Source of the DNA: Enterobacter kobei
GTDB taxonomy: Bacteria; Pseudomonadota; Gammaproteobacteria; Enterobacterales; Enterobacteriaceae
Direction of reading: 5' to 3'
Assembly: GCF_018323985.1 (NCBI RefSeq)
Contig: NZ_AP024590.1
Coordinates: forward strand, 310,001 to 374,000
Length of the DNA: 64,000 nt
The position numbers and the translations under genes were made by a program. Numbering within the stretch: the first letter of the stretch is position 1; each line of letters begins with the position of its first letter. A model generated the notes under the pieces. That model made no database searches. It was not told the origin of the DNA and saw nothing but the letters and a program-made list of their open reading frames with translations. Shown here in pieces: positions 8,177 through 16,610 of the stretch.

Positions 8177-8204
8177 TTGCGACTTTAGCTGCATTTTGTA
8201 AGGT
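8177..8204 (+). promoter_or_regulatory. Candidate asd promoter
   Basis: TTGCGA (8177-8182) and TAAGGT (8199-8204) are separated by 16 bases. The E. coli asd promoter region contains a closely similar TTGCGACTTT-to-TATGGT segment. The hexamers are poor matches to consensus, in keeping with a regulated promoter. Confidence 0.45.
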
Positions 8205-8268
8205 GAAGGGACGCCAGTCGGAAACTGGTTCGCACACACAGCACACACCTTCGCAGGAAAAATACGCT

Positions 8269-9375
8269 ATGAAAAATGTTGGTTTTATCGGCTGGCGCGG
8301 CATGGTCGGCTCCGTACTCATGCAACGCATGGTAGAAGAGCGCGACTTCGACGCCATTCGCCCGGTTTTCTTTTCAACGTCCCAGCTGGGCCAGGCCGCG
8401 CCGACATTCGGCTCCACACCGGCTGGCACCCTCCAGGATGCTTACGATCTGGGCGCGTTGAAGGCACTCGACATCATTGTCACCTGCCAGGGCGGCGATT
8501 ATACCAACGAAATCTATCCAAAGCTTCGTGAAAGCGGCTGGCAGGGTTACTGGATCGATGCCGCCTCGTCACTGCGTATGAAGGACGATGCCATTATCAT
8601 TCTGGATCCGGTCAACCAGGACGTGATCACCCGTGGCCTGAACGACGGAGTGAAAACCTTCGTCGGCGGCAACTGCACCGTCAGCCTGATGCTGATGTCC
8701 CTCGGCGGCCTGTTCGCCCAGGATCTGGTGGAGTGGGTGTCGGTTGCGACCTATCAGGCCGCTTCCGGCGGCGGTGCGCGTCATATGCGCGAACTGTTAA
8801 CGCAAATGGGCCAGCTGCATCACCACGTTTCTGACGAACTGGCCAACCCGGCGTCGGCCATTCTGGATATCGAACGCAAAGTAACGGCCCTTAGCCGCAG
8901 CGGTGAACTGGCCGTGGACAACTTCGGCGTACCGCTGGCGGGCAGCCTGATCCCGTGGATCGACAAACAGCTCGACAACGGCCAGAGCCGCGAAGAGTGG
9001 AAAGGGCAGGCGGAAACCAACAAAATTCTGCGCACCTCGTCGGTGATCCCGGTCGACGGCCTGTGCGTACGCGTCGGCGCGCTGCGCTGCCACAGCCAGG
9101 CGTTCACCATTAAACTGAAGAAAGATGTGTCGATCCCCACAGTTGAAGAACTGCTGGCGGCGCATAATGAGTGGGCGAAAGTGGTGCCTAACGACCGCGA
9201 CATCACTATGCGCGAGCTGACCCCGGCAGCCGTCACCGGCACGCTGACAACGCCGGTAGGCCGTCTGCGTAAGCTCAATATGGGGCCGGAGTACCTCTCT
9301 GCCTTTACCGTCGGTGACCAGCTGCTGTGGGGGGCTGCAGAGCCACTACGGCGCATGCTGCGCCAGCTGGCGTAA
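8269..9375 (+). CDS. asd: Aspartate-semialdehyde dehydrogenase
   Basis: NADPH-dependent reduction of aspartyl-4-phosphate to aspartate semialdehyde, the branch point to lysine, diaminopimelate, threonine and methionine. It is essential for cell-wall synthesis without supplied diaminopimelate. It has 368 residues, one more than E. coli. The NADP loop GWRGMVGS is at residues 9-16, the nucleophile Cys136 is in GGNCTVS, and the substrate-binding histidine is in RCHSQAF. The start at 8269 has an AGGA motif about ten bases upstream and gives MKNVGFIG; an upstream in-frame start at 8203 adds 22 unrelated residues. Confidence 0.97.
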   Translation: MKNVGFIGWRGMVGSVLMQRMVEERDFDAIRPVFFSTSQLGQAAPTFGSTPAGTLQDAYDLGALKALDIIVTCQGGDYTNEIYPKLRESGWQGYWIDAASSLRMKDDAIIILDPVNQDVITRGLNDGVKTFVGGNCTVSLMLMSLGGLFAQDLVEWVSVATYQAASGGGARHMRELLTQMGQLHHHVSDELANPASAILDIERKVTALSRSGELAVDNFGVPLAGSLIPWIDKQLDNGQSREEWKGQAETNKILRTSSVIPVDGLCVRVGALRCHSQAFTIKLKKDVSIPTVEELLAAHNEWAKVVPNDRDITMRELTPAAVTGTLTTPVGRLRKLNMGPEYLSAFTVGDQLLWGAAEPLRRMLRQLA

Positions 9376-9391
9376 GGCGTTTACTCAAAGC

Positions 9392-9419
9392 GGAGGTGCG
9401 ATGTCACCTCCTTTTTTTT
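9392..9419 (+). terminator. asd terminator
   Basis: GGAGGTG (9392-9398) pairs with CACCTCC (9405-9411), followed by eight T residues (9412-9419). A clear Rho-independent terminator 16 bases after the asd stop. Confidence 0.9.
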
Positions 9420-9612
9420 GCGTAAAACATGGAGTTAACGCGAATGTTTCAAATAAGTCAGGAGATAAACACAGCGTTGGCTATGCTTTAAGTTGGGCGT
9501 AGTCCCGGCAAAGAGAAAACGCCGGTACGCCATTCAGGCCAAAAAAGTGCCGCCATCCGTGGTTTGTTCACGGCTGAACGCTATGGCACACATATAAAAG
9601 GATGAAGAAACC

Positions 9613-11799
9613 ATGTCCAGTCTTGTCGATAGAGACGTGATTAACGCGCTAATTGCAGGCCACTTTGCGGATCCTTTTTCCGTACTCGGCATGCATTACA
9701 CCGATGCCGGGCTGGAAGTCCGCGCATTGCTCCCTGACGCCACCGAAGTGTGGGTGATTGAAACCAAGACCGGGCGCAAGCTTGCCAGGCTTGAGTGCCT
9801 CGATTCACGCGGTTTTTTCGCCGGCATTATCCAGCGTCGCAAAAATCCCTTCCGCTATCAGCTTGCCGTCGTCTGGCACGGTCAGGAAAACCTGATCGAT
9901 GACCCGTATCGCTTCGGCCCGCTGATTCAGGATCTTGATGTCTGGTTGCTGTCCGAAGGTACCCACCTGCGCCCTTACGAAACGCTGGGTGCGCACGCCG
10001 ACACCATGGATGGCGTGACCGGCACCAAATTCTCCGTCTGGGCACCAAACGCTCGTCGCGTCTCGGTGGTGGGACAGTTCAACTACTGGGATGGCCGCCG
10101 CCACCCAATGCGCCTGCGCAAAGAATCCGGCATCTGGGAGCTGTTTATCCCCGGTGCACATAATGGCCAGCTGTATAAATTCGAGCTGCTCGACGCCAAC
10201 GGCAATCTGCGCATCAAAGCCGACCCTTATGCCTTCGAAGCGCAAATGCGTCCGGAAACTGCCTCGGTGATCTGCGGGCTGCCGGAAAAGGTCGTGCAGA
10301 GCGAAGAGCGTAAACGGGCCAATGACTTCGATGCGCCGATCTCCATTTATGAAGTGCATCTGGGCTCCTGGCGTCGCCATACCGATAACAATTTCTGGCT
10401 CAGTTACCGCGATCTGGCAGATCAACTGGTGCCGTACGTCAAATGGATGGGCTTTACCCATCTGGAACTGCTGCCGATCAACGAGCATCCGTTCGATGGC
10501 AGCTGGGGTTACCAGCCAACCGGGCTGTACGCGCCGACGCGCCGCTTTGGTACCCGCGATGACTTCCGCTATTTCATCAACGCCGCGCACGCCGCAGGCT
10601 TAAGTGTGATCCTCGACTGGGTGCCGGGTCACTTCCCGGAAGATGATTTTGGCCTCGCCGAATTTGACGGCACGGACCTGTATGAACACAGCGATCCGCG
10701 CGAAGGCTATCACCAGGACTGGAACACGCTGATTTATAACTACGGTCGTCGCGAAGTCAGCAACTACCTGATCGGCAACGCCCTGTACTGGGTAGAGCGC
10801 TTCGGCATTGATGCCCTGCGTGTGGATGCAGTGGCCTCCATGATTTACCGCGACTACAGCCGCAAAGAGGGGGAGTGGATCCCTAACGAGTACGGTGGCC
10901 GCGAAAACCTCGAAGCCATCGAATTCCTGCGCAAAACCAACCGCGTGCTGGGCGAACTGGTACCAGGCGCCGTGAGCATGGCAGAAGAGTCCACCGACTT
11001 CCCTGGCGTGTCCAGACCGTCGGAGACCGGCGGACTGGGCTTCTGGTACAAGTGGAACCTCGGCTGGATGCACGACACGCTGGATTATTTCAAGCTGGAT
11101 CCCATCTACCGTCAGCATCACCACGACAAACTCACCTTCGGTATGCTGTACAACTACACCGAAAACTTCGTGCTGCCGCTGTCGCACGATGAAGTGGTCC
11201 ACGGTAAGAAATCCATTCTGGATCGTATGCCGGGTGATGCATGGCAGAAGTTTGCCAACCTGCGCGCCTATTACGGCTGGATGTGGGCCTTCCCGGGTAA
11301 AAAACTGCTGTTTATGGGTAATGAATTCGCCCAGGGCCGGGAGTGGAACCACGACGCCAGCCTTGACTGGCATCTGCTGGAAGGCGGCGACAACTGGCAC
11401 CACGGCGTGCAGCGTCTGGTACGCGATCTCAACCACGCCTATCGTGAGCATAAAGCGCTGCATGAGCTGGATTTTGATGGCTATGGCTTCGAGTGGCTGG
11501 TGGTGGACGACAAAGAACATTCGGTGTTTGTGTTCGTGCGCCGCGACAAAGCCGGTAACGAAATCATCGTCGCCAGCAACTTCACGCCGGTGCCGCGTCC
11601 GGGCTACCGTTTCGGCATCAATCAGCCGGGCAAATGGCGCGAAATCCTCAATACTGACTCGATGCATTACCACGGCAGTAACGCCGGAAACGGCGGCGCG
11701 GTACAGAGCGAGCAGATTGGCAGCCATGGGCGGGCAAACTCCCTGTGCCTGACCTTACCTCCACTCTCCACTATCTGGCTGGTGCGGGAGGCGGAATGA
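9613..11799 (+). CDS. glgB: 1,4-alpha-glucan branching enzyme
   Basis: Moves a segment of an alpha-1,4 glucan chain to an alpha-1,6 position, making glycogen branches. It has 728 residues, exactly the E. coli length and register. N-terminal carbohydrate-binding modules (about 1-220) precede the GH13 barrel, whose catalytic residues are Asp405 (RVDAV), the Glu of MAEEST near 458, and the transition-state Asp in LSHDEVVHG near 526. First gene of the glycogen cluster. The 193 bases between the asd terminator and the start show no promoter I would stand behind; in E. coli the glgBX promoters lie partly within asd. Confidence 0.97.
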   Translation: MSSLVDRDVINALIAGHFADPFSVLGMHYTDAGLEVRALLPDATEVWVIETKTGRKLARLECLDSRGFFAGIIQRRKNPFRYQLAVVWHGQENLIDDPYRFGPLIQDLDVWLLSEGTHLRPYETLGAHADTMDGVTGTKFSVWAPNARRVSVVGQFNYWDGRRHPMRLRKESGIWELFIPGAHNGQLYKFELLDANGNLRIKADPYAFEAQMRPETASVICGLPEKVVQSEERKRANDFDAPISIYEVHLGSWRRHTDNNFWLSYRDLADQLVPYVKWMGFTHLELLPINEHPFDGSWGYQPTGLYAPTRRFGTRDDFRYFINAAHAAGLSVILDWVPGHFPEDDFGLAEFDGTDLYEHSDPREGYHQDWNTLIYNYGRREVSNYLIGNALYWVERFGIDALRVDAVASMIYRDYSRKEGEWIPNEYGGRENLEAIEFLRKTNRVLGELVPGAVSMAEESTDFPGVSRPSETGGLGFWYKWNLGWMHDTLDYFKLDPIYRQHHHDKLTFGMLYNYTENFVLPLSHDEVVHGKKSILDRMPGDAWQKFANLRAYYGWMWAFPGKKLLFMGNEFAQGREWNHDASLDWHLLEGGDNWHHGVQRLVRDLNHAYREHKALHELDFDGYGFEWLVVDDKEHSVFVFVRRDKAGNEIIVASNFTPVPRPGYRFGINQPGKWREILNTDSMHYHGSNAGNGGAVQSEQIGSHGRANSLCLTLPPLSTIWLVREAE

Positions 11800-13772
11800 C
11801 GATACTCGCGGCAGGGAAGCCTGAGCCGCTCGGCGCGCATGTCGCCGACGGCGGCGTCAACTTTACGCTGTTTTCCGCCCATGCGGAGCGCGTGGAGCTG
11901 TGCGTTTTTGACGATGAAGGGAACGAGCAACGTTATGACCTGCCAGCCCGCAGTGGCGATGTCTGGCACGGTTTTCTTGCGGGCGCACGCGCGGGCCTGC
12001 GTTATGGGTACCGTGTTCACGGCCCCTGGGCCCCGGAACACGGACATCGCTTTAACCCGGCGAAAGTGCTTATCGACCCCTGCGCCCGTCGCGTTGACGG
12101 TGAACTGGTGGACGATGCGCTATTCCACGGCGGCTACGAGCGGCCCGATCCCCATGACAATGCCGCCATCGCGCTGAAAAGCGTGGTAGTGAAAGACCTG
12201 TTTGACTGGGAAGACGACGCGCCACCGCGCACGCCCTGGGGCAACAGCGTGATTTACGAAGCGCATGTGAAAGGGCTGACGTACCTGCATCCGGCTATTC
12301 CGGAAGCCGAGCGCGGGACTTACAAAGCGCTCAGCCATCCGGCCATGATCGCTTACTTCAAACGCCTCGGCATTACGGCGCTCGAACTGTTACCCATCGC
12401 GCAGTTTGCCAGCGAGCCGCGCCTGCAACGGCTGGGTCTTAGCAACTACTGGGGCTATAACCCGCTGGCGATGTTTGCGCTGGAACCCCGCTATGCCGCC
12501 GATGCTGAACGCGCGCGGCAGGAGTTTTGCGAGACGGTAAAAGCGCTGCATCAGGCGGGTATCGAAGTGATCCTCGACGTGGTGCTTAACCACAGCGCCG
12601 AGATAGATCTCGACGGCCCGACCTTCTCCCTGCGCGGAATTGATAACCGTAGCTATTATTGGATCAGGGACGATGGTGATTATGAAAACTGGACGGGTTG
12701 CGGCAACACGCTAAATTTAAGCCTGCCGGGTACGGTGGAGTATGCCGTGCAGTGTCTTCGTTACTGGGTGGAAACCTTCCATATTGATGGTTTTCGCTTC
12801 GATTTGGCCCCGGTCATGGGGCGCACGCCGGCGTTTAGTCAGCATGCGCCGCTGTTCGAAGCCATTAACAACGATCCGCTGCTCAGTGCGGTGAAGCTGA
12901 TTGCCGAGCCGTGGGACATCGGCGCTGGTGGTTATCAGGTGGGGAATTTCCCGCCGCTGTTTGCGGAGTGGAACGATCATTTCCGCGATGCCGCGCGCCG
13001 TTTCTGGCTGGCAAAAGATCTCTCGCCTGGAGACTTCGCCCGCCGGTTTGCCGGCTCCAGTGATGTGTTTAAACAACAGGGCCGTGCGCCTGGCGCATCG
13101 GTCAATATGATCACCGCCCACGACGGTTTTACCCTGCGTGACTGCGTTTGTTTCAATCAGAAACACAATGAGGCCAACGGCGAGGAAAACCGCGACGGCA
13201 CTAACAATAACCATAGTAATAACCATGGTATAGAAGGATTAGGTGGCTCCCTACATGTGAATGAGCGGCGTCGGGATAGTGTCCATGCCCTGCTGACCAC
13301 GCTACTCCTTTCTCAGGGAACGCCTATGTTGCTGGCCGGTGATGAACAGGGTCACAGCCAGCATGGCAATAACAATGCGTATTGCCAGGATAACGCGCTG
13401 ACGTGGCTGGACTGGCGTCAGGCAAATGACGGGCTGATCACCTTTACTGCGGCGCTCATTGCCTTGCGTCAGCAGATCCCGGCGTTAACCCTGAACGTCT
13501 GGTGGGAAGAAGGTGACGGTAACGTGCAATGGCTGAACAAAGATGCTCAGCCATTACGTCCTGAGGAGTGGGCGCATGGCGCGGGTCGTATGCAAATCCT
13601 GCTGTCGGAGCGGTATTTAATCACGCTCAACAACACGGACGACGTAGCACAAATCGTTTTACCCGACGGGGAATGGCGTGCTGTTCCCCCATTTGCCGGT
13701 GAGGATAATCCGGTTGTACTGGCTGTCTGGCATGGGCCCGCGCACGGAGTTTGCGTTTTCAAAAGGTCTTAA
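11796..13772 (+). CDS. glgX: Glycogen debranching enzyme GlgX
   Basis: Isoamylase-type GH13 enzyme that hydrolyses the short alpha-1,6 branches left after GlgP trimming, releasing maltotetraose-sized chains. It has 658 residues against 657 in E. coli. An N-terminal CBM48 domain precedes the barrel; catalytic motifs are GFRFDLA (nucleophile Asp), LIAEPWD (acid Glu) and TAHDGF. The start ATG at 11796 overlaps the glgB stop as ATGA, suggesting translational coupling; a start at 11745 would add 17 residues unlike the family. The released maltodextrins are substrates for MalP and MalQ, also encoded in this window. Confidence 0.96.
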   Translation: MTILAAGKPEPLGAHVADGGVNFTLFSAHAERVELCVFDDEGNEQRYDLPARSGDVWHGFLAGARAGLRYGYRVHGPWAPEHGHRFNPAKVLIDPCARRVDGELVDDALFHGGYERPDPHDNAAIALKSVVVKDLFDWEDDAPPRTPWGNSVIYEAHVKGLTYLHPAIPEAERGTYKALSHPAMIAYFKRLGITALELLPIAQFASEPRLQRLGLSNYWGYNPLAMFALEPRYAADAERARQEFCETVKALHQAGIEVILDVVLNHSAEIDLDGPTFSLRGIDNRSYYWIRDDGDYENWTGCGNTLNLSLPGTVEYAVQCLRYWVETFHIDGFRFDLAPVMGRTPAFSQHAPLFEAINNDPLLSAVKLIAEPWDIGAGGYQVGNFPPLFAEWNDHFRDAARRFWLAKDLSPGDFARRFAGSSDVFKQQGRAPGASVNMITAHDGFTLRDCVCFNQKHNEANGEENRDGTNNNHSNNHGIEGLGGSLHVNERRRDSVHALLTTLLLSQGTPMLLAGDEQGHSQHGNNNAYCQDNALTWLDWRQANDGLITFTAALIALRQQIPALTLNVWWEEGDGNVQWLNKDAQPLRPEEWAHGAGRMQILLSERYLITLNNTDDVAQIVLPDGEWRAVPPFAGEDNPVVLAVWHGPAHGVCVFKRS

Positions 13773-13786
13773 AAAAGGAGTTAGTC

Positions 13787-15070
13787 ATGGTTAGATTAGA
13801 TAAAAACGATCCGCTAATGTTAGCGCGCCAGCTCCCATTGAAATCGGTTGCCCTGATCCTTGCAGGGGGTCGTGGTACGCGTCTGAAGGACTTAACCACC
13901 ACCCGGGCGAAGCCTGCGGTGCACTTTGGTGGCAAGTTCCGCATCATCGACTTTGCGTTGTCCAACTGCATCAACTCCGGCATCCGTCGGATTGGCGTTA
14001 TTACCCAGTACCAGTCCCATACTCTGGTACAGCACATCCAGCGCGGCTGGTCGTTTTTTAGCGAAGAGATGAACGAGTTTGTCGATCTGCTGCCTGCCCA
14101 GCAGCGCGTACACGGTGAAAACTGGTATCGCGGCACGGCAGACGCGGTAACGCAGAACCTCGACATCATCCGCCGCTATAACGCGGAATACATCGTGATC
14201 CTCGCAGGCGATCACATCTACAAGCAGGACTACTCGCGCATGCTCATTGATCATGTGGAGAAAGGTGCGCGCTGCACCGTGGCCTGTCTGCCGGTGCCGA
14301 TTGCCGAAGCCACCGCCTTTGGGGTGATGGCCGTCGATGAAAACGAAAAAGTGATCGCCTTCGTCGAGAAGCCGGAAAACCCGCCCGCGATGCCAAACGA
14401 TCCCACGCGGGCGCTCGCCAGTATGGGCATCTATATTTTTGACGCGGACTACCTGTTTGAGCTGCTGGAAGAAGATGACGCGGACGACACGTCCAGCCAT
14501 GATTTTGGCAAAGACATCATTCCGAAGCTGACCAAAGCAGGCATGGCGTACGCGCACCCGTTCCCGTTATCCAGTGTTCAGTCCGATCCGGACGCCGAGC
14601 CGTACTGGCGCGACGTCGGGACGCTGGAAGCGTACTGGAAAGCTAACCTGGATCTGGCCTCGGTCACGCCAGAACTGGACATGTACGATCAGAACTGGCC
14701 GATCCGTACCCATATGGAACCGCTGCCGCCAGCGAAATTTGTGCAGGATCGTTCAGGCAGTCATGGCATGACGCTGAACTCCCTGGTTTCGGGCGGCTGC
14801 ATCATCTCAGGCTCCGTTGTGGTGCAATCGGTCCTGTTCCCCCGCGTGCGGGTGAACTCATTTTGTAATATCGACTCATCCGTTCTGTTACCAGACGTAT
14901 GGGTAGGGCGTTCCTGTCGCCTGCGCCGGTGCATCATTGATCGCGCCTGTCAGATACCGGAAGGCATGGTAATCGGCGAAAACGCGGAAGAAGACGCGCG
15001 TCGGTTTTACCGTTCAGAAGAAGGCATTGTGTTAGTCACGCGGGAAATGCTGAATAAACTCAAGGGCTAA
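13787..15070 (+). CDS. glgC: Glucose-1-phosphate adenylyltransferase
   Basis: Makes ADP-glucose from ATP and glucose-1-phosphate, the committed and allosterically controlled step of bacterial glycogen synthesis (activated by fructose-1,6-bisphosphate, inhibited by AMP). It has 427 residues, about four fewer than E. coli GlgC at the C-terminus. The nucleotidyltransferase signature LILAGGRGTRL is near residue 24, followed by RAKPAVHFGG. The C-terminal part has the left-handed beta-helix repeats. The start at 13787 has AAAGGAG at 13774-13780; the in-frame start at 13751 lies inside glgX and adds 12 unrelated residues. It follows glgX by 14 bases. Confidence 0.97.
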   Translation: MVRLDKNDPLMLARQLPLKSVALILAGGRGTRLKDLTTTRAKPAVHFGGKFRIIDFALSNCINSGIRRIGVITQYQSHTLVQHIQRGWSFFSEEMNEFVDLLPAQQRVHGENWYRGTADAVTQNLDIIRRYNAEYIVILAGDHIYKQDYSRMLIDHVEKGARCTVACLPVPIAEATAFGVMAVDENEKVIAFVEKPENPPAMPNDPTRALASMGIYIFDADYLFELLEEDDADDTSSHDFGKDIIPKLTKAGMAYAHPFPLSSVQSDPDAEPYWRDVGTLEAYWKANLDLASVTPELDMYDQNWPIRTHMEPLPPAKFVQDRSGSHGMTLNSLVSGGCIISGSVVVQSVLFPRVRVNSFCNIDSSVLLPDVWVGRSCRLRRCIIDRACQIPEGMVIGENAEEDARRFYRSEEGIVLVTREMLNKLKG

Positions 15071-15158
15071 CAGCATCAAGAATAACCTTGCGCGGAAGGG
15101 GTCCGCGCGCTGTTTTACCGAACTCGCAAACAGGCGGCGGTAATTAACAGGAGCGAGA

Positions 15159-16592
15159 ATGCAGGTTTTACATGTATGTTCTGAAATGTTCCCGCTGCTT
15201 AAGACGGGTGGTCTGGCAGATGTTCTTGGCGCGTTACCCGCGGCGCAAATCGCCGTTGGAATAGATACACGCGTCCTTTTGCCTGCTTTTCCAGATATTC
15301 GACGGGGCATTACCGATGCACGCGTGGTGAGCCGGCGCGACACGTTTGCCGGTCCTATCACATTACTATTTGGTCACTATAACGGCGTGGGGATTTACCT
15401 GATTGATGCGCCGCATCTTTATGACCGCCCAGGGAGTCCGTATCACGATACCAATCTTTTTGCTTACACCGACAACGTGTTGCGCTTTGCGCTGCTGGGT
15501 TGGGTAGGCAGTGAAATGGCCTGTGGCCTCGATCCGTTCTGGCATCCTGACATCGTTCATGCCCATGACTGGCATGCGGGACTGGCTCCGGCGTACCTTG
15601 CGGCGCGCGGTCATCCGGCAAAATCGGTGTTTACTGTGCACAACCTGGCCTATCAAGGCATGTTTTATGCACAGCATATGGATGAAATCGAATTGCCATC
15701 ATCATTCTTTAATGTTCATGGTGTCGAATTCAACGGTCAGATCTCATTCCTGAAGGCCGGTCTGTACTACGCCGATCATATTACGGCCGTCAGCCCGACC
15801 TACGCGCGTGAGATCACCGAGCCGCAGTTTGGCTGCGGCATGGAAGGTCTGCTGCGTCAGCGGCAGCTGGAAGGGCGTCTTTCCGGCATCCTGAACGGGG
15901 TCGATGAGAAAATCTGGAGCCCGGACAACGATCTGCTTCTGGCGTCGCGTTATGATCGTGATTCGCTGGAAGAGAAAGCCGAAAACAAACGCCAGCTTCA
16001 GGTGGCAATGGGGCTGAAGGTGAATGACAAAGTGCCGCTGTTTGCGGTAGTCAGCCGCCTCACCAGCCAGAAAGGACTGGATTTGGTGCTGGAAGCCCTG
16101 CCGGGCCTGCTCGAACAGGGTGGACAACTGGCGCTGTTAGGTGCAGGCGATCCGGTCTTGCAGGAAGGATTCCTGGCGGCAGCGGCAGAACATCCGGGCC
16201 AGGTGGGAGTGCAGATTGGCTATCACGAAGCCTTCTCGCACCGCATCATGGGGGGAGCCGATGTGATTCTGGTGCCAAGTCGCTTTGAGCCGTGCGGGCT
16301 GACTCAGCTCTACGGCCTGAAATACGGCACGCTGCCGCTGGTACGTCGTACCGGGGGACTGGCGGATACCGTGTCAGACAGCTCACTGGAAAACCTGGCG
16401 GACGGCGTCGCCAGCGGATTTGTGTTTGAGGACAGTAATGCCTGGTCGCTGTTACGCGCGATAAGGCGAGCTTTCGTGTTGTGGTCTCGTCCATCGCTGT
16501 GGCGCTTCGTGCAACGACAGGCGATGGGGATGGATTTCAGCTGGCATGTAGCGGCGCAGTCCTACCGGGATCTCTACAACCGGTTGAAATAA
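15159..16592 (+). CDS. glgA: Glycogen synthase (ADP-glucose)
   Basis: GT5 transferase that extends glycogen chains with glucose from ADP-glucose. It has 477 residues, the E. coli length. The ADP-glucose-binding motif KTGGLAD begins at Lys15. The C-terminal domain has the catalytic and nucleotide-binding segment SRFEPCGLTQ followed by RRTGGLADTV. It is 88 bases after glgC and 18 before glgP, in the same transcriptional direction. An AGGAG ribosome site precedes the start. Confidence 0.97.
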   Translation: MQVLHVCSEMFPLLKTGGLADVLGALPAAQIAVGIDTRVLLPAFPDIRRGITDARVVSRRDTFAGPITLLFGHYNGVGIYLIDAPHLYDRPGSPYHDTNLFAYTDNVLRFALLGWVGSEMACGLDPFWHPDIVHAHDWHAGLAPAYLAARGHPAKSVFTVHNLAYQGMFYAQHMDEIELPSSFFNVHGVEFNGQISFLKAGLYYADHITAVSPTYAREITEPQFGCGMEGLLRQRQLEGRLSGILNGVDEKIWSPDNDLLLASRYDRDSLEEKAENKRQLQVAMGLKVNDKVPLFAVVSRLTSQKGLDLVLEALPGLLEQGGQLALLGAGDPVLQEGFLAAAAEHPGQVGVQIGYHEAFSHRIMGGADVILVPSRFEPCGLTQLYGLKYGTLPLVRRTGGLADTVSDSSLENLADGVASGFVFEDSNAWSLLRAIRRAFVLWSRPSLWRFVQRQAMGMDFSWHVAAQSYRDLYNRLK

Positions 16593-16610
16593 TTTCCAGG
16601 AATCGCTCAT

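Noticed and set aside
10600..11727. 375-codon open frame on the minus strand inside glgB
   Set aside because: Antisense shadow of a well-conserved gene with strong codon bias. It has no recognisable domain, and glgB itself keeps all catalytic residues.
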